Part shown: piece after piece, positions 19,828-30,517 of the stretch
How positions within the stretch are numbered: position 1 is the first letter of the stretch
Layout of the letters: the number at the start of each line of letters is the position of its first letter
Assembly (NCBI RefSeq): GCF_012569285.1
Contig: NZ_CP046198.1
Coordinates: forward strand, 126,313 to 190,312
Reading direction: 5' to 3'
DNA: 64,000 nt
From: Enterobacteriaceae endosymbiont of Donacia proxima
GTDB taxonomy: Bacteria; Pseudomonadota; Gammaproteobacteria; Enterobacterales; Enterobacteriaceae
Program-made: the position numbers and the translations under genes
Notes under the pieces: model-generated
What the model was told of the DNA's origin: nothing
The model's input: only the letters and a program-made list of their open reading frames with translations
Database searches by the model: none

Positions 19828-20933
19828 TTTATCTTATAAAAAAAATTTTTAATATTCTCTAAAAATTTTTTTATTTTAGGATTATTTCTATAATCAGAAA
19901 ATTCATGAAAACTTTTATCTAATTCATATAAAATATCTTTTTGTTTTTTATTTAAATTAATTGGAGTTTCAATTATTATTTTGCATAATAAATCACCAGG
20001 AATATTGTTTTTTTTAATTGATTTTATTCCTTTATTACGTATCCTAAATATTTTACCTGTTTGAGTTCCTTCAGGAATTTTAATTTTTACATAACCATTT
20101 AATGTTGGTATTTTTATATTACCTCCTAATATAGCTATTATAAAATTAATAGGTAATTCACAATATAAATTATTACCTTCTCGAACAAATAAATGATGTT
20201 TTTTAATTTTAATTTCTATATATAAATCCCCAGCAATTCCATTTTGTCCTACCTCTCCTTTTCCATTTAATCTGATACGATCTCCAGTATCAATTCCACT
20301 CGGAATTTTAACTGATAAAGTTTTATAAGATTCTAATCTACCTTTACCTTTACAATAAAAACAAGGATTTTTAATAAAATTACCTTGTCCATGACATCTA
20401 GGACAAGTTTGTTGTACAGTAAAAAAACCTTGACTCATTTGTATTTGTCCATGACCATTACATGTATAACATTGTTGTAATGAACCTTGTCGTGCCCCTG
20501 TTCCATTACAATAATTACAATTTTTTAAAATAGGAATTTTAATTTCTTTTGTTATACCTGTAATAGCTTCTTCTAATGAAATTTCAATCAAATATTTTAA
20601 ATCAGCACCTCTTTTAGGTCTTTGATTTGTTCTTGAATTACCAAATATATCTCCAAAAACATCTCCAAAAATATCACTAAAATCAGTTGTATTATTTATA
20701 CTTTCTTGTTCAAAAGCAGCATGTCCATATTGATCATAAGCAGCTCTTTTTTTTGAATCACTTAAAACTTCATAAGCTTGTTTTATTTCTTTAAACTTAT
20801 TTTCAGCACTTTTATTTCCGGGATTACGATCTGGGTGAAATTTTATAGCTAAACGTTTATATGCTCTTTTAATTTCACGATCTTCAGCATTTTTACTAAC
20901 ACCTAAAATATCATAATAATCTTTTTTTGCCAT
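19821..20933 (-). CDS. dnaJ: Chaperone protein DnaJ
   Basis: Hsp40 co-chaperone that delivers clients to DnaK and stimulates its ATPase. The 370 residues show the J domain with HPD ([11 protein letters not shown]) near residue 33, a shortened Gly/Phe linker ([14 protein letters not shown]), four zinc-binding repeats ([32 protein letters not shown]), and the two C-terminal beta domains. It is the second gene of dnaK-dnaJ and lies 111 bases after dnaK. Confidence 0.98.
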   Translation of the reverse strand: MAKKDYYDILGVSKNAEDREIKRAYKRLAIKFHPDRNPGNKSAENKFKEIKQAYEVLSDSKKRAAYDQYGHAAFEQESINNTTDFSDIFGDVFGDIFGNSRTNQRPKRGADLKYLIEISLEEAITGITKEIKIPILKNCNYCNGTGARQGSLQQCYTCNGHGQIQMSQGFFTVQQTCPRCHGQGNFIKNPCFYCKGKGRLESYKTLSVKIPSGIDTGDRIRLNGKGEVGQNGIAGDLYIEIKIKKHHLFVREGNNLYCELPINFIIAILGGNIKIPTLNGYVKIKIPEGTQTGKIFRIRNKGIKSIKKNNIPGDLLCKIIIETPINLNKKQKDILYELDKSFHEFSDYRNNPKIKKFLENIKNFFYKIKI

Positions 20934-20962
20934 AATCGATATAATGTCCTAATCCCATAATG

Positions 20963-21006
20963 TTATTAATACCGATTATTATTAAATTGATAAACGGTAT
21001 TAATAA
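20963..21006 (-). terminator. Intercistronic hairpin between dnaK and dnaJ
   Basis: Perfect 12 bp arms (20963-20974 and 20995-21006, with an ACCG/CGGT base) around a 20-base A+T loop, in the 111-base gap between the two chaperone genes. It may act as a partial terminator or RNA-stability element, lowering DnaJ relative to DnaK. There is no clear U tract on the dnaJ side, so the function is inferred. Confidence 0.5.
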
Positions 21007-21044
21007 TATATTTAAATATATGTATTCACAAAATAATTAAATAA

Positions 21045-22958
21045 TTATTTTTTTTTATCTTTTACTTCTTCAAATTCAGCATCTACAACTTCATTATTTT
21101 TGTTTTCAGGTTTTACATTATTGTTTTCTTTTTTGAAATTATTTTTATTTTGAGATATATTCAAAATACTACTAGATAATTCAATCATTTTTTGTATTTT
21201 ACTTTGTATATCATCTTTATTTTCTGTTTTAAGAGCGTTATTTAATTCATTAATAGCATTTTTTATTATTAATTTATCTTCTTTTTTAATTTGATTATCT
21301 AATTCTTTAAGTTTTTTTTCAGTGTTATGTATAAGCTGATCACCTTCATTACGTATTTTAACTAATTCTTCAAAAATACGGTCAGATTCACTATTAGTTT
21401 CAGCATCTCTTATCATTTTTTCAACTTCTTCTTTATTTAAACCTGATGATGCTTGTATAGTAATTTTTTGTTCTTTACCACTTTTTTTATCTTTTGCAAA
21501 AACATGAAGTATCCCATCTGCATCTATATCAAATGTTACTTCTATTTGAGGTATTCCTCTAGGTGCAGGAATAATCCCATCTAAATTAAATTGTCCTAAT
21601 GATTTATTATCATTAGCTTTTTTACGTTCTCCTTGTAAAACATGAATAGTTACAGAAGATTGATTATCTTCTGCTGTTGAAAATACTTGACTATGTTTTG
21701 TAGGAATAGTTGTATTTTTATTAATTAATGGTGTCATTACGCCTCCCATAGTCTCTATACCAAGAGATAATGGAGTTACATCTAATAATAAAACATCTTT
21801 TACGTCACCAGCTAATACTCCTCCTTGTACTGCAGCTCCTATTGCTACTGCTTCATCAGGATTAACATCTTTTCGTATTTCTTTATTAAAAAATAAAGTA
21901 ACTTTATTCTGAACCATAGGCATACGAGTTTGTCCACCTACTAAAATAATATCATTAATATCTGAAACAGTTAAATTAGCATCTTTTAAAGCCATTTTAA
22001 CTGGTTTAATTGATTTATCTACTAAATCTTCTACTAAAGATTCTAATTTAGCTCTTGTTAATTTAATATTTAAATGTTTTGGTCCTGAAGAATTTGCAGT
22101 AATATAAGGTAAATTTACATCAGTTTGTTGTGCTGAAGATAATTCAATTTTAGCTTTTTCAGCAGATTCTTTTAATCTTTGCATAGCTAATGGATCATTT
22201 TTTAAATCTATTCCTTGATCTTTTTTAAATTCAGTTACTAAATAATTAATAATTCTGCTATCAAAATCTTCTCCTCCTAAATGAGTATCTCCATTTGTTG
22301 ATAAAACTTCAAAAGTCTTTTCACCATCAACATCATCTATTTCGATAATAGAAATATCAAAAGTTCCTCCACCTAAATCATAAACAGCTATAATACGGTT
22401 TCCTTTACCTTTATCTAATCCATATGCTAATGCAGCAGCAGTAGGTTCATTAATAATTCTTTTTACTTCTAATCCCGCTATTTTCCCTGCATCTTTCGTA
22501 GCTTGACGTTGAGCATCATTAAAATACGCAGGAACTGTAATAACAGCTGAATGTACCTTAACACCTAAAAAATCTTCGGCAGTTTTTTTCATTTTTTTTA
22601 AAACTTCAGCAGAAATTTGTGGTGGTGCCATTTTTTTCCCTTTGATATCTATCCAAGCATCACCATTATCAGACTCTACAATTTTATATGGCATTATCTT
22701 AATATCACGTTGTACTTCTTCATCACTAAATTTTCTTCCAATTAATCTTTTAATAGCAAAAAGAGTGTTTTTAGGATTAGTAATCGCTTGACGTTTTGCC
22801 GGTTGCCCTACTAAAATTTCTCCATCCTGTGTATAAGCAATTACAGATGGAGTAGTTCTATCTCCTTCTGCATTTTCTAAAACTCTAGGTTTATTACCAT
22901 CTATAACCGCTACACAAGAATTAGTAGTACCTAAATCAATACCTATTATTTTACTCAT
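21045..22958 (-). CDS. dnaK: Chaperone protein DnaK (Hsp70)
   Basis: ATP-dependent Hsp70 chaperone. The start chosen (22958) gives [18 protein letters not shown], as in E. coli, and 637 residues versus 638. An upstream in-frame ATG would add 16 unconserved residues, and AGGAT lies just ahead of the chosen start. The ATPase phosphate loops ([30 protein letters not shown]), the interdomain linker [13 protein letters not shown], the substrate-binding domain and the C-terminal EFEEVKD tail are intact. Codon and amino-acid use are more conserved than in neighbours. A strongly conserved sigma-32-type promoter precedes it. Confidence 0.99.
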   Translation of the reverse strand: MSKIIGIDLGTTNSCVAVIDGNKPRVLENAEGDRTTPSVIAYTQDGEILVGQPAKRQAITNPKNTLFAIKRLIGRKFSDEEVQRDIKIMPYKIVESDNGDAWIDIKGKKMAPPQISAEVLKKMKKTAEDFLGVKVHSAVITVPAYFNDAQRQATKDAGKIAGLEVKRIINEPTAAALAYGLDKGKGNRIIAVYDLGGGTFDISIIEIDDVDGEKTFEVLSTNGDTHLGGEDFDSRIINYLVTEFKKDQGIDLKNDPLAMQRLKESAEKAKIELSSAQQTDVNLPYITANSSGPKHLNIKLTRAKLESLVEDLVDKSIKPVKMALKDANLTVSDINDIILVGGQTRMPMVQNKVTLFFNKEIRKDVNPDEAVAIGAAVQGGVLAGDVKDVLLLDVTPLSLGIETMGGVMTPLINKNTTIPTKHSQVFSTAEDNQSSVTIHVLQGERKKANDNKSLGQFNLDGIIPAPRGIPQIEVTFDIDADGILHVFAKDKKSGKEQKITIQASSGLNKEEVEKMIRDAETNSESDRIFEELVKIRNEGDQLIHNTEKKLKELDNQIKKEDKLIIKNAINELNNALKTENKDDIQSKIQKMIELSSSILNISQNKNNFKKENNNVKPENKNNEVVDAEFEEVKDKKK

Positions 22959-23053
22959 ATTGAAATATCCTATATATTTATTTACGGTATGAAATTTAAT
23001 ATACAAAAATATCTAATTTAATTTGTATAAATAAAAATCCCTAATGAAAAGGA

Positions 23054-23086
23054 AAATGGGGCCACATATTAATGCATCAAGGGGGG
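23054..23086 (-). promoter_or_regulatory. Sigma-32 (heat-shock) promoter of dnaK-dnaJ
   Basis: On the minus strand, CCCCCTTGAT (-35 side, 23076-23086) is followed by a 14-base spacer and CCCCATTT (-10, 23054-23061). This is the E. coli dnaK P1 heat-shock promoter pattern, with the same spacer length. The G/C-rich boxes stand out sharply from A+T-only surroundings, which implies selection to keep them. They lie about 95-130 bases upstream of the dnaK start codon. Confidence 0.9.
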
Positions 23087-23285
23087 ATTTTATTTTTTTT
23101 AAAAAAATTTAAAATAATCTAAAAATTTTAAAATATTTTTATAATTATTAGTTATAGATTATCTACAAAACATTATTTATAAATATGTATTTTTTATATA
23201 ATATTGTTTATTATACATCATAATTTTAATTAAAATCAATATTTTAATCTAAATTATTATTTACTCCTTTTATAGGAAATAAAAA

Positions 23286-24770
23286 ATGAAATATATAACA
23301 GATAAAATAATTTTTCCAAATAATACTTTATTAGATTGTATAGTTATACCAATATATGAAACATATAAACTTCCTGAAATTACAAAAAATATAAATCAAA
23401 TATCTAATAATTACATATTAAATGTTTTAAAAAAAAATAATATACAAGGTAAAATTAATCAAAATATTATTTTATATGATATTCCTAATATTTTATGTAA
23501 AAAAATTTTAATTATCGGTTTTGGAATTAAAAATGAACTTAATAGAGATAAAAATAAGTTAATCATATGTAATACTATTAATATATTAAAAAAATTCTTT
23601 ATTAAAGAAATTAATTGGTATCTTACAGATGTTAAAATTAATAATCTTAATTTATACTGGAATATAAGAGATACTATAGATTTAATTGAACATAATACTT
23701 ATAAATTTAATAAGTTTAAAAAAAACACAACTTCTTTTAAAACAAAAATAAAATTTATTATTACTAATAATAATGATAATATCTATTATACGGCGATTAA
23801 ACATTCTAAAGCTATTAATTTAGGTATAAAAAAAGCTAAAGATTTAGCTAACTTACCTCCAAATATATGTACTCCTGAATATTTATCAAAAAAAGCAAAA
23901 AAATTAACAACAAAATATAAAAATATTTCTGTAGATATTATTGATATAAAAGATATCAAAAAAATAGGTATGAATGCTTATTTAGCAGTAAGTAAAGGAT
24001 CAAAAAATAAACCTTTTATATCAATAATAAAATATCAAAATAATAATAAATTACAACCTATAGTATTATTAGGTAAAGGAATTACTTTTGATTCAGGAGG
24101 ACTATCTTTAAAACCAAGTACTAATATGGGAGAAATGAAATATGATATGTGTGGTGCAGCTGCAGTATATGGTACTATATATGCAATAGCAGAATTACAA
24201 ATTCCTATAAATATTATAGCTATTTTAGCAGGATGTGAAAATATGCCAGGAAGTAATGCATATCGACCAGGTGATATTATAAAAACATTATCTGGTACTA
24301 CTGTAGAAATTACGAATACAGATGCAGAAGGACGTTTAATTTTATGTGATATATTAACTTATATTGAAAAATATAATCCTAAATATGTAATCGATATAGC
24401 TACTCTAACCGGTGCTTGTGTTATCGCATTAGGTAATAATATAAGTGGTTTAATGTCTAATAGTAAAATTTTATCTAATAAAATTATAAAAGCTTCATTA
24501 GAGTCAGATGATCGTGTTTGGGAATTACCTATTAATGATATTAGTTATTTTAATCAATTAAAATCTAATTTTGCTGATTTAATTAATAGTAGTAGTGGAG
24601 GTATTGCAGGAGCGATTAATGGAGCTTGTTTTTTATCTAAATTTACTAAAAAATATAATTGGGCTCATATTGATATAGCTGGTACAGCATGGTATTACAT
24701 AAATAATAAAGCTATTGCTTCAGGAAGACCAATTAATATGTTAAGTCAATTTTTAATTAATCAGATATAA
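23286..24770 (+). CDS. pepA: Leucyl aminopeptidase PepA
   Basis: Manganese/zinc M17 aminopeptidase that recycles peptides. The 494-residue protein has a divergent N-terminal domain and a well-kept C-terminal catalytic domain: LGKGITFDSGGLSLKPS, DMCGAAAVYG, and the metal-binding NTDAEGRLILCD. E. coli PepA (503 aa) also binds DNA in carAB control and plasmid resolution; whether that survives in this divergent N-terminus is unknown. It lies just before valS, as in E. coli, but holC (between them there) and the divergent lptFG genes are gone. Confidence 0.96.
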   Translation: MKYITDKIIFPNNTLLDCIVIPIYETYKLPEITKNINQISNNYILNVLKKNNIQGKINQNIILYDIPNILCKKILIIGFGIKNELNRDKNKLIICNTINILKKFFIKEINWYLTDVKINNLNLYWNIRDTIDLIEHNTYKFNKFKKNTTSFKTKIKFIITNNNDNIYYTAIKHSKAINLGIKKAKDLANLPPNICTPEYLSKKAKKLTTKYKNISVDIIDIKDIKKIGMNAYLAVSKGSKNKPFISIIKYQNNNKLQPIVLLGKGITFDSGGLSLKPSTNMGEMKYDMCGAAAVYGTIYAIAELQIPINIIAILAGCENMPGSNAYRPGDIIKTLSGTTVEITNTDAEGRLILCDILTYIEKYNPKYVIDIATLTGACVIALGNNISGLMSNSKILSNKIIKASLESDDRVWELPINDISYFNQLKSNFADLINSSSGGIAGAINGACFLSKFTKKYNWAHIDIAGTAWYYINNKAIASGRPINMLSQFLINQI

Positions 24771-24819
24771 TAATTATTAATAATAATATAAATTTTATTT
24801 ATATAGGATATTTTTTATT

Positions 24820-27612
24820 ATGGGGAAAGTATATAATTCAAAATTATTTGAACAAAAAATTTATAATTACTGGGAAAATAATAATTATTTAAAAAATAAT
24901 TTTGATAATTCCAAAAAATGTTTTTCTATTATGGTTCCTCCACCTAATATTACAGGTTATTTACATATAGGGCATGCATTACAATATACGTTAATTGATA
25001 TTTTAGTACGTTATCATAGAATGTTAGGAGAAAATATATTATGTCAAGTAGGAATAGATCATGCTGGTATTGCCACCCAAAATTTAATAGAACAGAAAAT
25101 TTTTAATGAAACTGGAAAAACAAAAAATTTTTATAGTAAAAAATTTTTATTAAATAATATTTGGAAATGGAAAAAAAAATATTGTGAAATTATTTATAAT
25201 CAAATGAAACGTTTAGGTTTATCTACAGATTGGGAAAAAACAAGATTTACAATGGATGAAAAATTTCTTAAATCTGTAAAAAAAATTTTTATTATTCTTT
25301 ATAATAAAGGTTTAATTTATAAAAAAAAAAGATTAATACATTGGGATTTAAAACTTAAAACTGTAATATCAGATTTGGAAGTAGAACATAAAAAAATTAA
25401 AACAAATTTATGGTATATAAAATATTTACTTACAGATAAAATTCTTACTCTAGACAAAAAAAATTATTTAATAGTAGCTACAACAAGACCTGAAACTTTA
25501 TTAGCAGATATTGCAATAGCTGTTAATCCATTAGATAAAAGATATAATAATTTAATTGGTAAATTTGTAATTGTTCCTATAATACATCGTAAAATACCTA
25601 TTATTGCTGATAATTATGCTAAAATTACAAAAGGAACAGGATGTGTAAAAATTAGTCCTGCTCATGATTTTAATGATTATAAAGTCGCAATTAGACATAA
25701 TTTACCTTTAATAAATATTTTAGATCTTAATGGAAATATTTTAACAACTTATCAGATATTAGGTAATAAAAAAAATATTATAAATTTTAAGAAAAATATT
25801 CCTGAAAATTTACAAAAATTAAACTTTATTAAAGCAAGAAAAATAATAATAAAGGAATTAATTAATGAAGGATTATTAGATAAATATAAAATAAAACATA
25901 CATTATTTCCTTTTAGTATTAGAAGTAATACTGTTGTTATCCCTATGTTAACTGATCAATGGTATTTAAAAACTAAAATTTTATCTCAAGAAGCAATTAA
26001 TGCAGTAAAAAATAAAAAAATAATATTTTTCCCTAAAAAATATAAAAATATGTTTTATGCATGGATGAATAACATTCAAGATTGGTGTATATCTCGACAA
26101 TTATTATGGGGACATAAAATACCAGCATGGTATGATATAAAAAATAATATTTATGTAGGAAATAGTGAAAAAGAAATTAGAAAAAAATATAATTTAGATA
26201 AAAATATTACTTTAATAAAAGATACTGATGTATTAGATACTTGGTTTTCTTCTAGTTTATGGACATTTATTACTTTAGATTGGCCTAATAATAAAAATTT
26301 TTTTTTATTTCATCCTACTAATGTTATTATAAGTGGTTTCGATATTATATTTTTTTGGATATCAAGAATGATAATGATGACAATGTATTTTGTTAAAAAC
26401 AATAATAATGTATCTCAAATACCTTTTAAAAATATTTTTTTAACAGGATTAATAAGAGATAATAAAGGTAATAAAATGTCGAAATCTAAAGGTAATGTAA
26501 TCGATCCTATGTGTTTTATTGAAGGTAATTCCTATATTAAAAAAATAAAAAAATTAAAAAATCATTCATTTATTAATAATAAAATATATGGGGCAGATGC
26601 TTTAAGATTTACATTAGCTGCATTATCATCTACAGGTCGTGATATTTATTGGGATTTAACAAGATTAGAAGGTTATCGAAATTTTTGTAATAAAATTTGG
26701 AATGCAAGTATTTTTATATTAAAAAATATAAAATATGAATTTATAAAAATAAAAAAAAAACTATCTCTTATAGATAGATGGATTTGGTCTGAATATTATT
26801 TAGTTATTAAAAATTATACAAAAGCACTTAATGAATATCGTTTTGATAATGCAGCTAACATTTTATATAATTTTATATGGAATAAATTTTGTGATTGGTA
26901 TCTAGAATATAGTAAAATAATCTTTCAAGATAAAAATCAATTAAAATATATTAGTACACATTATACAGTATATAATATTTTCGAATCTTTATTAAGATTA
27001 TCACATCCAATAATTCCATTCATTACTGAAGTAATATGGCAAAAAATAATTCCAAATAAAAAAAATAAAGATAGTATTATGATCCAATCTTTTCCTAAAA
27101 TTAATAATATTATCATAGAAAAAAATATTATAGATATTTTTAATACATTTATTAGTATAATTACTGTTATTCGTAATTATCGAGCAGAAATGAATATTAA
27201 AAATAATATAAAAATTGATTTATATATAAGAAATATAGATAATAAATTTCATATTTTTTTAAAAAAATATATAAATATTTTTAAAAAATTTGTGAATCTT
27301 AATAAAGTTTTTTTTATAGAAAACAATATTAATTTCCCAAATAAAACTATTATTAATAATATACATAATATTGAATTTGCTATTCCATTAAATAATGAAA
27401 TTATTGATCAAAAAAAAATATTAGATAAAATAAATAAAAAAATAAATGATAATCAAAAAATAATTAATTTTTTAAATAAAAATATTAAAAATCCATCTTT
27501 TTTATCTAAAGCTCCGAAAATAATTATAAAAAAAAACTTACAAAAATTAAAAAAAAGTAAAATTTTAAAAAAAGAATTATTACAAAAACTTTTTTTAATT
27601 AAACATTTATAA
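24820..27612 (+). CDS. valS: Valyl-tRNA synthetase
   Basis: Class Ia aminoacyl-tRNA synthetase charging tRNA-Val. Its 930 residues (E. coli 951) contain the HIGH signature as GYLHIGHAL near residue 45, the editing domain with TTRPETLLADIA, DVLDTWFSSSLWT, and the KMSKS loop as GNKMSKSKGNVIDP. The lysine-rich C-terminal coiled coil (tRNA arm) is retained. It lies between pepA and argI in the same orientation. Confidence 0.98.
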   Translation: MGKVYNSKLFEQKIYNYWENNNYLKNNFDNSKKCFSIMVPPPNITGYLHIGHALQYTLIDILVRYHRMLGENILCQVGIDHAGIATQNLIEQKIFNETGKTKNFYSKKFLLNNIWKWKKKYCEIIYNQMKRLGLSTDWEKTRFTMDEKFLKSVKKIFIILYNKGLIYKKKRLIHWDLKLKTVISDLEVEHKKIKTNLWYIKYLLTDKILTLDKKNYLIVATTRPETLLADIAIAVNPLDKRYNNLIGKFVIVPIIHRKIPIIADNYAKITKGTGCVKISPAHDFNDYKVAIRHNLPLINILDLNGNILTTYQILGNKKNIINFKKNIPENLQKLNFIKARKIIIKELINEGLLDKYKIKHTLFPFSIRSNTVVIPMLTDQWYLKTKILSQEAINAVKNKKIIFFPKKYKNMFYAWMNNIQDWCISRQLLWGHKIPAWYDIKNNIYVGNSEKEIRKKYNLDKNITLIKDTDVLDTWFSSSLWTFITLDWPNNKNFFLFHPTNVIISGFDIIFFWISRMIMMTMYFVKNNNNVSQIPFKNIFLTGLIRDNKGNKMSKSKGNVIDPMCFIEGNSYIKKIKKLKNHSFINNKIYGADALRFTLAALSSTGRDIYWDLTRLEGYRNFCNKIWNASIFILKNIKYEFIKIKKKLSLIDRWIWSEYYLVIKNYTKALNEYRFDNAANILYNFIWNKFCDWYLEYSKIIFQDKNQLKYISTHYTVYNIFESLLRLSHPIIPFITEVIWQKIIPNKKNKDSIMIQSFPKINNIIIEKNIIDIFNTFISIITVIRNYRAEMNIKNNIKIDLYIRNIDNKFHIFLKKYINIFKKFVNLNKVFFIENNINFPNKTIINNIHNIEFAIPLNNEIIDQKKILDKINKKINDNQKIINFLNKNIKNPSFLSKAPKIIIKKNLQKLKKSKILKKELLQKLFLIKHL

Positions 27613-27665
27613 TATTTTATTTTTTAATATTTTATAATTTTTTTTAAAAAAAAAGGATTTATATA

Positions 27666-28706
27666 ATGAACCAGTTTTATAATAAAAATTTTTTAAAATT
27701 ATCAGATTTTTCTAAAAAAGATCTTTATGAATTAATTGAAATTTCAAAAAAATTAAAATATAATAAAAAAAATTTTAAAGAAAAAAAATTCTTAATTGGT
27801 AAGAATATTATTCTTATATTTGAAAAAAGTTCTACACGTACTAGATGTTCTTTTGAAATAGCTTGTTTTGACCAAGGAGCAAATGTCACATTTTTAGATG
27901 TGAAAGATAGTCATATAGGTTATAAAGAATCATTAAAAGATTCTGCTATAATTTTAAGTCAAATGTATCATGGATTAGAATATAGAGGACAACATCAAAA
28001 AAATATTGAAATATTAGCAAAATATTCAACAATTCCAGTATGGAATGGATTAACAAATGAATTTCATCCTATTCAAATATTAGCAGATTTATTAACTATT
28101 AAAGAAAATATAAAAAATAAAGATATAGATCAAATAAAATTATCTTATATAGGTGATATAAATAATAATATATCTTATAGTCTTATAGAAGCATCAATGA
28201 TAATTGGTTTTACATTATACTTAATTTCTCCTCAAAAACTTGAATTTAAAAATAATTTTTACATTAAAAATATAATAAAAAAAATTAAATATTATAATAA
28301 TATTCATATTACTAATAATATAAATATAGGTGTAAAAAATACAGATTTTATCTATACAGATGTTTGGGTATCTATGGGTGAAAAAAATTCATTTACATTA
28401 TGGGAAAAAAAAATAAAACTTTTATATAAGTATCAAGTTAATGAATTACTTTTAGAAAAAAGTGAAAATAATAATGTCAAAATTATGCATTGTTTACCTT
28501 CATTACATTTATATAATCATTATAAAAAATTATTTAATAGCAAAATATTATCTAAATATAATTTATATAATGGATTAGAAATAACAAATGATATTTTTGA
28601 ATCTAATAAAAGTATTATTTTCCAACAAGCAGAAAATAAAATTCATATAATTAAGGCTATAATGATTACTTCTTTATTAAAAGAAAATATTATTCTTTTA
28701 AACTAA
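27666..28706 (+). CDS. argI: Ornithine carbamoyltransferase
   Basis: Makes citrulline from ornithine and carbamoyl phosphate; the latter comes from CarAB encoded later in the window. The carbamoyl-phosphate loop SSTRTRCSFEIA is near residue 55, HPIQILADLLT follows, the ornithine loop reads DVWVSMGE, and HCLPSLH is present (HCLPAFH in most). Length is 346 (E. coli 334). The valS-argI neighbourhood matches E. coli, so argI is used although a single genomic copy could equally be called argF. An AAGGAT Shine-Dalgarno precedes the start. Confidence 0.96.
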   Translation: MNQFYNKNFLKLSDFSKKDLYELIEISKKLKYNKKNFKEKKFLIGKNIILIFEKSSTRTRCSFEIACFDQGANVTFLDVKDSHIGYKESLKDSAIILSQMYHGLEYRGQHQKNIEILAKYSTIPVWNGLTNEFHPIQILADLLTIKENIKNKDIDQIKLSYIGDINNNISYSLIEASMIIGFTLYLISPQKLEFKNNFYIKNIIKKIKYYNNIHITNNINIGVKNTDFIYTDVWVSMGEKNSFTLWEKKIKLLYKYQVNELLLEKSENNNVKIMHCLPSLHLYNHYKKLFNSKILSKYNLYNGLEITNDIFESNKSIIFQQAENKIHIIKAIMITSLLKENIILLN

Positions 28707-29152
28707 ATATATTTAAATAAAAATTTAACATTTTATTTAAAATAAAATAATAGGTTTTTATGAAAAATTATTTATACTAAAAAACTATATTTTTTATAAA
28801 TTTTTATGTACAAAAAATTATATTAAAAAATATTTTTTTTATTTTTAAATAAATAATTATTAATTTAATAAATAAGGTAATCTATTAAAAAATTAATAAA
28901 TAAGTACTTCAAATTTTGAAAAATATTAGATATATTTAAAAAATAAATTTTTATTGAAAAAATTATTAAAACAATATTTTTTTAAAAAATTTAAATAAAA
29001 TAAATTTAATTTATAAAAAATATTTTTTAAAAAATTGTAAAAACTATTTTACTATAATTTATTAAAAAAACCTAATTTAGTTGAAATGTAGAAATTAAAA
29101 TTAAAATTATTGTAATAAAAATATGATTTATATTTTATAAGGTTTAATTAAA
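28707..29152. other. 446 bp non-coding gap between argI and potD
   Basis: Almost pure A+T with many stops in all frames. No recognisable remnant of potA, potB or potC is readable. A TATAAT at 29053-29058 could be the -10 element of a potD promoter, but the -35 region is poor. The 3' side of argI carries a loose 10 bp inverted repeat. Otherwise nothing is seen; it is probably decayed coding DNA. Confidence 0.5.
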
Positions 29153-30214
29153 ATGTTTTTATTTTTTAGATTAATATGTATATTATTAATTATATTATTA
29201 TTTCCAATAACAAAAAATTATTTAAATAAAAAAAAATCTTATCAAGATACCATTTTTTTTTATAATTGGACAGAGTATGTTCCTCAAGAAATTTTAAATC
29301 AATTTACTAAAGAAACAGGTATTAAAATTATTTATTCTACATATGATTCTAATGAAAGTATGTTTACTAAATTAAAAACTTATAAAAAACAATCATATGA
29401 TTTAGTTGTGCCTTCAACATATTTTGTAACCAAAATGAAAGATGAAGGTATGATACAAAAAATTGAAAAAAATAAAATACCTAATTTTAAAAATTTAGAT
29501 CCTAAATTTTTAAATAAATCTTTTGATCGTAATAATGAATATTCTATCCCATATATATGGGGTGCTACTGCTATAGGCATTAATACAAATGTTATAAATT
29601 ATAAACAAATTAATAGTTGGAATGATCTATGGAATCCGAAATATAATAAATCTATTTCTTTAATAGATGATGCTAAAGAAGTATTTCAAATGTCATTAAT
29701 AAGATTAAAATTACCTGTAAACACTACTAATATTCATTATATAAATAAAGCTTTTATAGAATTAAAAAAATTAATGCCTAATATCGTTTCTTTTAACTCT
29801 GATAATCCTGTATATTCTTTTATTGAAGGATCTGTAAATATAGGAATGATTTGGAATGGATCTGCTTATGCTATTCAAAAATTAGGTATACCTTTGAAAT
29901 TTATTTGGCCTAAAGAAGGTAGTATTTTTTGGATGGATAGTTTTGTAATCCCTAGCAATGCAAAAAATATAAAAGGAGCTTTAAAATTAATTAATTTTTT
30001 ATTAAGACCAGATATTGTAGTAAAAATAGTAAAAAAAATAGGTTTTTCTACTCCAAATTTAGAAGCAAAAAAATTATTACCATTAGAAATTATTAATAAT
30101 AAAACATTATACCCTGATGATGAAATTATTAATAATGGTATATGGCAAAATAGTAATAATATTAATATAAATAAACAATATGAAATATATTTTCAAAAGT
30201 TAAAAACTCTATAA
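29153..30214 (+). CDS. potD: Spermidine/putrescine-binding periplasmic protein
   Basis: Substrate-binding component of the polyamine ABC importer. The 353 residues begin with a hydrophobic export signal (MFLFFRLICILLIILLF), followed by the family's conserved start FYNWTEYVPQEILNQFTKETG and YSTYDSNESMF. Ligand-pocket segments such as DLVVPSTYFV, WNGSAYA and WMDSFVIP are recognisable. The permease and ATPase genes potABC, normally adjacent, are not in this window. No lipobox cysteine is visible at the signal end; an intact or uncleaved signal peptide is likely. It may work with a transporter encoded elsewhere. Confidence 0.93.
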   Translation: MFLFFRLICILLIILLFPITKNYLNKKKSYQDTIFFYNWTEYVPQEILNQFTKETGIKIIYSTYDSNESMFTKLKTYKKQSYDLVVPSTYFVTKMKDEGMIQKIEKNKIPNFKNLDPKFLNKSFDRNNEYSIPYIWGATAIGINTNVINYKQINSWNDLWNPKYNKSISLIDDAKEVFQMSLIRLKLPVNTTNIHYINKAFIELKKLMPNIVSFNSDNPVYSFIEGSVNIGMIWNGSAYAIQKLGIPLKFIWPKEGSIFWMDSFVIPSNAKNIKGALKLINFLLRPDIVVKIVKKIGFSTPNLEAKKLLPLEIINNKTLYPDDEIINNGIWQNSNNININKQYEIYFQKLKTL

Positions 30215-30320
30215 TAATTAAATATATAAAAAATATTTTATATAAAATTATAGATTCATAGATATAACTAAATATTAATAATATAAAAATATTTTGTAAT
30301 ATATAAAATTATAAATTTTC

Positions 30321-30350
30321 TTGACATATAAATAATATATAATATATATT
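30321..30350 (+). promoter_or_regulatory. Sigma-70-type promoter of tRNA-Asn
   Basis: A perfect TTGACA (30321-30326) is followed after 18 bases by TATATT (30345-30350); TATATA two bases earlier is an alternative -10. The tRNA begins 17 bases after the -10, leaving a leader of about ten bases for RNase P. Confidence 0.75.
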
Positions 30351-30367
30351 ATTTACATATTTATTAA

Positions 30368-30440
30368 TCCTCTGTAGTTCAGTTGGTAGAACGGCGGACT
30401 GTTAATCCGTATGTCACTGGTTCGAATCCAGTCAGGGGAG
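30368..30440 (+). tRNA. asnT: tRNA-Asn (anticodon GTT)
   Basis: 73 bases folding as a standard cloverleaf. The acceptor pairs TCCTCTG with CAGGGGA, with discriminator G. The D arm contains AGTTGGTAGA, the anticodon loop CTGTTAA reads GTT, and the T arm contains GGTTCGAATCC. The 3' CCA is not encoded and must be added by a nucleotidyltransferase. The symbol follows general asparagine tRNA usage; the exact E. coli paralogue is not distinguishable. Confidence 0.97.
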
Positions 30441-30517
30441 TAAACTACTATATTTTTCACATCATAAAATATATTTTATTAAATAAATAATTATATTTTT
30501 TATTATAAGGTATATAT

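Noticed and set aside
22959-23006. Upstream start for dnaK adding 16 residues
   Set aside because: The extension is unconserved, while [14 protein letters not shown] at 22958 matches DnaK exactly and has a better ribosome-binding site.
28760-28780. Tiny frame MKNYLY after argI with a weak AGG ahead
   Set aside because: Only six codons, in pure A+T surroundings; there is no reason to think it is a leader peptide or potC remnant.
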